Below are positions 58,101 to 64,000 of a DNA stretch of 64,000 nt, piece after piece (the stretch's first letter is position 1; the number at the start of each line of letters is the position of its first letter). A program made the position numbers and the translations under genes. Source of the DNA: Oegoconia quadripuncta (lineage: Eukaryota; Arthropoda; Insecta; Lepidoptera; Autostichidae); NCBI GenBank assembly GCA_949316235.1, contig OX438741.1, positions 26,417,324 through 26,481,323 of the forward strand, given 5' to 3'. The notes below the pieces were generated by a model, which saw only the letters and a list, made by a program, of their open reading frames with translations, did no database searches and was not told the origin of the DNA.

Positions 58101-61100
58101 ACACTTGTTTGGGCATTGTTTAAGGTTTTGTAATTAAGGCTATTAGTATTTAATTTTAATTTCGATTATGTAGGTACATGCATATAGTGGTTCCAATATA
58201 GGATGTAATAAATGAATGTGTATCCATCAATCAATCATCCCTCACGAATAAATAATAAATTAATCGTCTCATAATTCATATTATTGTAAAACTTGTCAAG
58301 TTTTATTCTGAGTACAAAACTAAATATCTATTTCAATCGAATCGAGTTCCGATATCGGACCGTTGTGAATTCGAATCCCGCGCGGTAGGTACTCGTTATA
58401 CTCGTACAAGGTCAGGATCCTAGTTAGCGATCCGTTAATTGGTGTTATTAAGTTTAATTAATTATATATTATAAAAAAAATTAAAGTTTCTATCTCGGCT
58501 AACACATTACTAATTATATTCATATTTTATTGAAAAAATATGTTTCCCAAATTCTGAATTAAGTTCGAAGAGTACCCTTGTACCATAAAGCACAGCGACT
58601 GGGAATCCAATCCACTTCAAGCCTGGCTGCTGCCCACAGTGTAGGTACGTTTACCCTCATTAGCAAAATGTGAACTGTGCGGACTGGAAATTAACGAGAT
58701 CGTTTCCCCAGCGATACTTTACCTACAATGGAGCTCAATAAAAATATTCCCAACGAAAAATAAAATATTTTGCCTAGTAAATCTCCAATCACAAACATGG
58801 TAGAAGTAAATTATAATATTCTGGACTGTAAGTAACTTTGTTTTAACCGTCTCCGCGGCTCACTGTAAACAATATAGCTTTACAAAACTGAGATCGCTAG
58901 TTCGATTCCCAGCATGGTAATCGGTTTGGTTTGTGATAGAGCATTCTTTAAAGTTCCCCCTTGCCAGCTACCATAATCTTATCTCAAGTCTGCCGCCAAG
59001 TAGCAATATTAATAGCGTTGTTATGTTCCGGCTGTTTGTGCCGAAATAATTTGGGGGTTCGAGGTTCCAGCGCGCATCCACCTTCGGCCTAATTTGAGGT
59101 CAAGCTAACGCGTTATGCATAAAAAAGTAAGGCTAACCTGTGGAGAGCACAAATTAAGTGTGTATTATTCTCATCACTAATATTATAAATGCAGAAAGTA
59201 TTTTTTAGAATTCCGTACTCAATAATGAACCCTTACAGTTTCGCCATGTTCGTCTGTCTGTCTGTCCCAGGCTTAGCTCAGAGATTCCTAGTACTAGAAA
59301 GTTGTAATTTGGCATGTGTACATACATTAATCACACCGACAAAGTGGTAAAATAGTTTTTTTAGGCTACCCTCCACGTAAATTGGGATGAATTTTTTTTA
59401 TAATTGTACCCCATCTTGTGGTAAATATTACAGGTTATCTGAAACAGTTATTTGATTTAGCGTTCCGTTTAAGAATTAAGCCTTAAAGTGTAAATTTCCA
59501 TTAGAGTCTAGTGTCGTCGTGGTGGTGCTGATACTCGTATCAAAATTAAAACTACTTCTCGAACACAGTGTATGCATATAATGCCTATAACTAACTTATA
59601 ATAAAGTTAGTTCATGACATAATAAAATCACGACCTTTATCCTAAATGGGGTGGTCAGAGATATCCCAAAGTAAAGCATTGAAGTTAGTTCAAGTTTGAC
59701 TTAACACCTATATTAACGGCACTTGTTCAATCGGAGCAAATAAATAAGTAATCAAGCCAGATGGCAGTTGGATATTAACAAGGCCATAGTTGACGAGGGT
59801 CCGTTCGGAGGGTCGCTAACTAGTTTGTTACAAACGGAAATAAGATTTTGTTGAACACAAAATATCAAATATTGCAATAAGGACTTTTGTTACAAAACGT
59901 TTAAATTTTAGTTTTAACTGCCAAACCTATATCAGAGAAGGGAATATATCCACGGATTTCGACTTGACATCAAATTCAACTGAACTTTATTTTATTTAAA
60001 ATTTTAATATGTTGTCACTTTTATGTCGTTGACATGAAAGTGACAAGTTATAAGTTTCAACTTTCAGGTTAGACACTTTTGTGTGGATGCTTTGTTTGTC
60101 AAGTATGCAATAATAATAATAATACCTACACATAATTTATCAATCAACAAATTCAACATTTATGAAACAATACCTAGCTTTATCATCTCATCATACTACA
60201 GGTATATATAATGAATGAACACTCAGTTGACATTGATGACCTATTTGGTGTAGTGGTTAAAAAAGGTCGCGGTTCTAATCCCGCTAGGGACATAAGTTTG
60301 TATGATGAATACGGACATGTGTACCCGAGTTCTGGATGTGTTTCATTTATATTATGTATTTGTGTAGTATATCAACCATCCGGTATTCATAATATAAGCC
60401 TATAGTTCCTTAGTGTAGAACTAGATGGCGTTGTTGAACCCCCTCCGCGGCTGGGTGGGTGGGAACATTGGGTTTACGATTCGGAGGTCGCGGGTTCGAT
60501 CCCCAGTGGGTACATGTTAAAGTACTCGATTTGGTTAGTGGTAGGGTATTTTAAAACTTCGCCTGACTAACTTTCACGATCTTATCTAAATCTGTCACCA
60601 AGCATCAATGTTAATAGTAATTGTTGTGTTCTGATTGTCAGAGATGAGATAGCAGTCCTCCAAATAATATGTTGAGGTTTCCAGGTGAGTACGCTTCCAC
60701 CTTCGACCTCATCTTCACTTAACATCACGTGTGATTCAGGTCAAGTACTAACCCATTGTGCATTAAAAAAAATACAATATTTAAAACAGTGGCTTACGTA
60801 AAGAGTGTCAAGTTAAACACTGTCAGTGCCAAAAAAAATACTTTTTCATCACATCATTTAATATTTTTTTTGCTTTTTCTCATGGTAGGGAAGTAAACAG
60901 CCCCGAGGAGTTGGAGTTGGAGCGGCGCCGACGGCGGCGGCGGCGTCGACGTAGCCCGCACCACCACGCGCAAAAGCCGCGCAAACACCGCACGCTCCTC
61001 GTCTCCGCCATCGACGAGCAGGCTAAGGTTATCCATGTGAGTATTGACACGTAGAGAACGTGCCAGTGTGGTGGATTAGAGCCAGGACATTATTGTATGA

Positions 61101-63691
61101 GATTTTCCTGGATTTGGACGTTTATGGACTGACGATGTGATATCTAAGAAAAAGAACGATGAAAACCATACCCACTCTTAGGTCTTGCACAACATACATG
61201 TGATAAATTAATAGATATAAATGGCTAATTTATGTATAATGTAACTAAAATTAATTATAACTATGAACTGAAAATTCAGAAAACCCCTGAGAAAACAAGC
61301 GTTTAAAACAAAACGACAGAAACGATTTTGTCAAAAAAAAAAATCTATGAAATACCGTTAGAAACCATGTTCAAATAAAAAAAAACCGCATCCAAATTGG
61401 TTTACCCGTTTAACAGCAACGGTGCCACAGACAGACACACACATACACATAGCGATTAACTTATAGCACCCCTCTTTTTGTGTTGGGGGTTAAAAATGGA
61501 CATTTATGTTCTTATTATTGACGATAACCCGTCCTACTTTTGCAAGGTTTCATACCGTTCGATTTATTGTACTTGTATCTAGAGGGAAATGTTAATTAGG
61601 TACGATAGATACCTACGTAAATTTAAAATGTGATATGTGCTCTATTTACGATATCTATTGAATAACTTGATTGGTGTAGAGAATAATGGCCCTGGTTGCG
61701 AAACCAATGGTTGCGGGATCGAATCCCGCGCGGGGTAAATGATTGTGTGATGAATACGCACATTTATTCCCGAGTCAGGGATGTTTATATACTTTTTTAT
61801 GTATGTTTGTTTACCCATGATCTAGTGTCCATAGTACCTACAAGCTTTGCTTACTTTGGGACTAGATAATTGGTGCAAGTGTCCGAAATATTTATATTTA
61901 TTTTAATAACCCATTTACACGATTGTAACTTATTTAAATTTGGATAAACCACTATGTGATTTTTTTTAGAATAAATAAATAAATTCCTTAGATATACACA
62001 CAGCGCCATCTAGTTCCACAGTAAGCAACTATAGGCTTGTGTTGTGGGTACCAGATGGTTGATATACTACATAAATACATTTTTTTGTAAATAAATACTT
62101 ATTATAAATGAAAACATCCATAACTCGGGTACACATGTCCGTATTCATCACACAAACATATGCCCCTAGCTGGATTCGAACCCTCAACCTTTTGGTATAG
62201 TGGTCAGAGTTGCTAACCACTGCACCAAACAGGTCGTCATAATAATTTATTTCAACAGGTAAATACACTTACAATTGTACTTATATCACTAAAATTATTA
62301 ATACATGATAGTAATAATTATACATTGTCAATCAATAAATGATACATGATGATAATGACCAGATAGTAAAATTATTTTTAAATGATTTTTTATATTTATA
62401 ATTAAACAAAAAGATTTAACAACAAATAATTAATTTCTTTATTATGTCCAGGTTAGTAGCAATCAATAAACGTAAAGTGACAAAAATGTTGATATATATT
62501 AGGGTTTTTGATTTTATTATAAAAATCAGATTTTTTTGCTATACGGTACTACGCATAAGGAAGTAATTATTGATAAATGAGCAACTAATAACTAACAACC
62601 AATGTTAATAAATTAAGCAACCAATAAAATAACTTCATTTCTAAATCTTTATCACACTAAACAGACAGTCATTACCTATGTGATTGGACATTATACACAT
62701 ATCTGCGCATAGCTAGTATTGACATACAAATATCTTGTAATCTTATATGTAATCTTGTATGTGATCGAACAATAATTATGAAAAGTGTTTACTTACATTA
62801 TAATCTTTAGGTATAAAGAAAATAAACTTTATTCAGTTTCGTATGTTATTCCCAAGATAAATTCTTCTTTGTACTTGTAAAATTTATCCAAAATATTAGA
62901 TGTGTCTGTATAAAAAGCATGGACGAGAAATAGTAATAGCAAAGGCATACAAACAAGTTTGTAGTAGGACTTACTAATAACAAAAATTTTAGTAGCATCA
63001 TCTTATCTTCGAAAATAACAGCGCCATCTATTTGTAAGGTTGTGAAATGATTTGAATAATGTTCCACTCCTAACCCACTAGTTGACTTTACAAGCCTTAC
63101 AAATGTTCCAAAGTCTCCGATGAGATGGAGCTACGAGGTTGTTTTTAATCATTTCCAATTTTGTGAGACCTCGGCTCTACATGACCGAGTATACAAGTTG
63201 ACAATATAAAATTTATTTCTACTGTTTTAATCTAAAGAAAAAGATTATTAGGATCAATCCGTTACTTATGCGGATATGCGATAGGGTTTCATTGAATATA
63301 ATTGATTAGCGCTATAAATATATAGGTACCAGCCTTTTAGCCCTTGGCTTCGCCTGCGTTGAATAACTTTATCGCGGATATGTTTAATTGGTGTTTTTAA
63401 AACATACATAATATGCGGTTTTAATTTGTAGAAGGATGATTCAATTGCTATCTGAGGGTATACGATCATTAATAATTAATATATTATTATTTTTGGGTCT
63501 TCCTTCTACAAATAAAAATGGTAATTCTATTATGTTAATGGTAATTAATTATATCGTGCAGGTACTGGATCCGGACGAGTTGCCACGTCGCGCGCGTTAT
63601 ACCATCATGGTGACGGCCTGCTTACTGCTGTTCCTCTGTCTACTTCTGGTCGGCGTCACTCTACGGATGGCACCTCTCATCGACGACATGG
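52145..63691 (+). CDS. Single-pass membrane protein of unknown family (five exons, 3'-incomplete)
   Basis: Joining 52145-52165, 52742-52907, 54629-54737, 60889-61036 and 63562-63691 gives 191 uninterrupted codons. Every intron has GT/AG ends and the phases fit (0, 1, 2, 0, then 1). Residues 1-7 precede a charged, probably helical segment (about 17-62, ARLEAVLVALVERKARAL). Then come an acidic/glycine turn (63-75), HKRKKLKLN basic cluster (85-95), ten consecutive Arg (111-120), and SAIDEQAKVIH (138-148). A hydrophobic stretch at about 163-182 (MVTACLLLFLCLLLVGVTL) is a membrane anchor; no signal peptide precedes it. Abundant positive charge before it predicts the N-terminus in the cytoplasm (type II). 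I do not recognise the family and assign no function. The exons are much richer in GC than the introns. The gene continues past the window. Confidence 0.75.
52742..52907 (+). CDS. Exon 2 of the membrane-protein gene
   Basis: Acceptor TTCCAG before 52742, donor G|GTTAGT after 52907. The frame begins TVDKAVCTEESGAARLEAV and ends RDHVPD plus one base. Leu-, Ala- and Arg-rich, with helix-forming spacing. Very GC-rich. Confidence 0.8.
53130..53390 (+). repeat. Dispersed repeat E (intron 2)
   Basis: Same block order as 21320-21560: GTGGTCAGAGATATTC, ACATCCACGGTTC, ACACGTGACAGG, ATAGACGTTTTTTGG, CCCACGGGAAG. Confidence 0.65.
53412..53645 (+). mobile_element. Lep1-like short element (intron 2), best copy
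   Basis: TAACTAATATTATAAATGCG start, a TTTGTTTGTTTATTTGTTTG run, CAATCACGGCGAAACGG, ATCCCGATAAAGTGAGTAGG, and GGCGAAGCCGCGAGCGGAAG then CTAGT end. Confidence 0.6.
54178..54330 (+). mobile_element. Lep1-related fragment (intron 2)
   Basis: GTATTAATATTATAAATGAG, GTCTGTCTGTTCGTCC and CACGCCGTAACTGCTAAACGG, then GTGGGTACTTTTCATCCTGA. Ends without the GC-rich terminus. Confidence 0.45.
54629..54737 (+). CDS. Exon 3 of the membrane-protein gene
   Basis: Acceptor TTCCATTTCAG before 54629, donor GG|GTACCT after 54737. Reads EASIVGSPGEALPIHWCEHE, then LARHKRKKLKLNTHH; enters in phase 1 and leaves in phase 2. Confidence 0.85.
54738..56100. other. Intron 3, left part
   Basis: AT-rich intronic DNA with no supported repeat or gene. 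An open frame at 54758-55051 is not conserved in any way I can see. Confidence 0.5.
56113..56276 (-). mobile_element. SINE C, shortened (intron 3)
   Basis: Tail CGCCAATTATCTAATCCTAA, core ACATCCATAACTC, B-box region GTATTCGAACCCG, A-box region CCTATCGGTCG, on the minus strand. Confidence 0.65.
56330..56472 (-). mobile_element. SINE B, 3' part of a split copy (intron 3)
   Basis: The tail begins TTTTTTTATGCACAACTGG; the body runs to CAACCGGAACACA at 56472, where a LINE interrupts it. The rest is at 56772-56964. Confidence 0.8.
56473..56771 (+). mobile_element. 5'-truncated Jockey/CR1-like LINE inserted in a SINE
   Basis: An open frame to a TAG at 56725-56727 reads FHPYVVNIPNIRTKRFASS, MRTAKVWNSLPASVFPD and NLGIFKSRVNRHLLGAR, the same domain as at 80-470 ([13 protein letters not shown]). 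A 3' UTR of about 30 bp and a poly(A) run (56757-56773) follow. AACACA at 56467-56472 and 56772-56777 is a probable target duplication, ambiguous by the A run. About 300 bp of the element remain. Confidence 0.85.
56772..56964 (-). mobile_element. SINE B, 5' part of the split copy (intron 3)
   Basis: Resumes AACACAACAATGCTATTAAC, then the body and B-box region GGGGATCGAACCCGCG, ending at the tRNA-like head GAGCCACGGAGGCGG near 56964. Confidence 0.8.
57633..57940 (+). mobile_element. SINE B, near full length (intron 3)
   Basis: Head TGCCTTCGTGGCTCAATG, B-box region CGCGGATTCGATCC, body, GCGGTTTCCGGGTCAG and tail CATAAGGTGTGATTGAGG. Its 3' flank (57941-58016) is also found downstream of the SINE B at 60437. 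Confidence 0.75.
58853..59126 (+). mobile_element. SINE B, diverged (intron 3)
   Basis: Head AACCGTCTCCGCGGCTCACTG, B-box region CTAGTTCGATTCCC, body CTTATCTCAAGTCTGCCGCC and GCATAAAAAAG end. Part of the tail is missing. Confidence 0.65.
59180..59460 (+). repeat. Lep1-like start followed by another dispersed repeat (intron 3)
   Basis: ACTAATATTATAAATGCAG opens it, then GGAATTCCGTACTC-like sequence with GTTCGTCTGTCTGTCTGTCC and GGCATGTGTACATAC, a combination I associate with lepidopteran repeats. No clear right end. Confidence 0.4.
60235..60432 (+). mobile_element. SINE A (intron 3)
   Basis: ATGACCTATTTGGTGTAGTGG head with a shortened A-B interval, GGTTCTAATCCC B box, core GTATGATGAATACGGACATG, tail AACTAGATGGCG. 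Confidence 0.75.
60437..60772 (+). mobile_element. SINE B, directly joined to SINE A (intron 3)
   Basis: Head CCCCCTCCGCGGCTG, B-box GCGGGTTCGATCCCC, body, tail CATCACGTGTGATTCAGG. It ends about 115 bp before exon 4. Confidence 0.75.
60889..61036 (+). CDS. Exon 4 of the membrane-protein gene (Arg10 tract)
   Basis: A strong pyrimidine tract (TTTTTTTTGCTTTTTCTCATGGTAG) precedes 60889; donor GTGAGT follows 61036. Reads EVNSPEELELE, ten Arg, SPHHHAQKPRKHR, then TLLVSAIDEQAKVIH. The Arg run is built from mixed CGN codons with four consecutive CGG. Confidence 0.9.
61385..61500 (+). repeat. Dispersed repeat with ACCGCATCCAAATTGG motif (intron 4)
   Basis: AACCGCATCCAAATTGGTTT, CCCGTTTAACAG, ACAGACAGACACACACA, and CACCCCTCTTTTTGTG. 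Related to the arms of the hairpin at 28415. Confidence 0.5.
61670..61903 (+). mobile_element. SINE C, full length (intron 4)
   Basis: Head ACTTGATTGGTGTAGAG, B box GGGATCGAATCCCG, core GTGTGATGAATACGCACAT, tail AGCTTTGCTTACTTTGGGAC then TAGATAATTGGTG. Confidence 0.8.
61985..62245 (-). mobile_element. SINE A, full length (intron 4)
   Basis: Tail ACACAGCGCCATCTAGTTCC, core CATCCATAACTCGGG and GTATTCATCACACAAACATA, head with CTGGATTCGAACCC and CACTGCACCAAACAGGTCG. Confidence 0.85.
62250..63325. other. Intron 4, right part
   Basis: AT-rich; only a SINE A tail scrap (ACAGCGCCATCTA at 63018-63030) seen. Confidence 0.5.
63327..63395 (-). mobile_element. Lep1-like end fragment (intron 4)
   Basis: GGCTTCGCCTGCGTTGAATA and CGCGGATATGTTTAATTGG are the reverse of the 3' end at 33330-33385. 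Confidence 0.5.
63562..63691 (+). CDS. Exon 5 of the membrane-protein gene (transmembrane segment)
   Basis: Acceptor TCGTGCAG before 63562, donor G|GTAAGT after 63691. Reads VLDPDELPRRARYTI, the membrane segment, then RMAPLIDDM plus one base. The acceptor's pyrimidine tract is weak but the frame joins cleanly to exon 4. Confidence 0.9.
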
Positions 63692-63803
63692 GTAAGTCAT
63701 GTAATAGTGATATTTGGTACTTGCACTGATTACTTCACGTCTAACTTGCTTATCCGAAACACGCATGAGAAAATTGAAAGAATTATGGTTTCATAAATTT
63801 TAT

Positions 63804-63871
63804 TGACCCCGGGTTCGAACCCGGGTGCGTAGCAACCAGTGTGTGCAATGAATACACCACGGAGGACGTCA
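63804..63871 (-). mobile_element. tRNA-like SINE head (intron 5)
   Basis: The minus strand reads GACGTCCTCCGTGGTGTATTC and later CCCGGGTTCGAACCCGGG, a B box inside an 18-bp perfect palindrome (63808-63825). No acceptor-stem pairing was found that would make it a tRNA gene. Confidence 0.45.
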
Positions 63872-64000
63872 ACTTTAAGAGTCTATTTAGATATTTACAT
63901 CTATAGCGTTTTTCAGCAGCGATTAACTGGAGGTATTTCGCGCACTTGTTAGGTTGCTTGTGATTGGCCTAATTGCGGTTCTGATGCTACGCAGCCCTTA

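Noticed and set aside
1..64000. CRISPR array, operons, rRNA genes
   Set aside because: No regularly spaced identical repeats, no prokaryotic gene layout and no rRNA-like sequence seen.

Overview
The window looks like AT-rich insect chromosomal DNA, most probably from a moth or butterfly (Lepidoptera). It is eukaryotic because split coding exons with GT/AG junctions are visible. The lepidopteran guess rests on dispersed repeats I recognise as typical of that order: tRNA-headed SINEs ending in a GCGCCATCTAGTT-type tail, short elements that begin TAATATTATAAATGCGAAAG and end GCCGCGGGCGGAAAGCTAGT, and RTE and Jockey/CR1-like LINE fragments. No database search was possible, so the order is an inference.

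Layout. From 1 to about 51,360 I find no host gene with confidence, only repeat-rich non-coding DNA. Its main contents are an intact-ORF RTE-type retrotransposon on the minus strand (6134-8956, flanked by a 10-bp target duplication); two near-identical Tc1/mariner-like elements with ~284-bp terminal inverted repeats (24124-25363 and 37364-38408); a mariner DD34D transposase remnant (40061-40381); two copies of a ~420-bp MITE in opposite orientation (4178-4601, 44113-44528); a 358-bp fold-back element (11367-11724); at least nine decayed LINE reverse-transcriptase fragments; and many SINE copies.

From 52,074 to the right end lies one host gene on the plus strand, of which I reconstruct five exons (52074-52165, 52742-52907, 54629-54737, 60889-61036, 63562-63691). 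Reading frames and splice phases fit across all four junctions. They give 191 residues of a protein of unknown family: a short N-terminus, a charged helical segment, a Lys/Arg-rich stretch, a run of ten arginines and one strongly hydrophobic membrane segment, after which the gene continues beyond the window. The exons are GC-rich against AT-rich introns, and the introns are packed with SINEs and Lep1-like elements.

The most informative structures are nested insertions: a Tc1/mariner-like element inside a SINE, and a 5'-truncated LINE inside another SINE whose own tail resembles that LINE's 3' end. The last suggests a LINE-SINE partnership visible within one locus. There is no CRISPR array, operon, rRNA gene or convincing functional tRNA gene.
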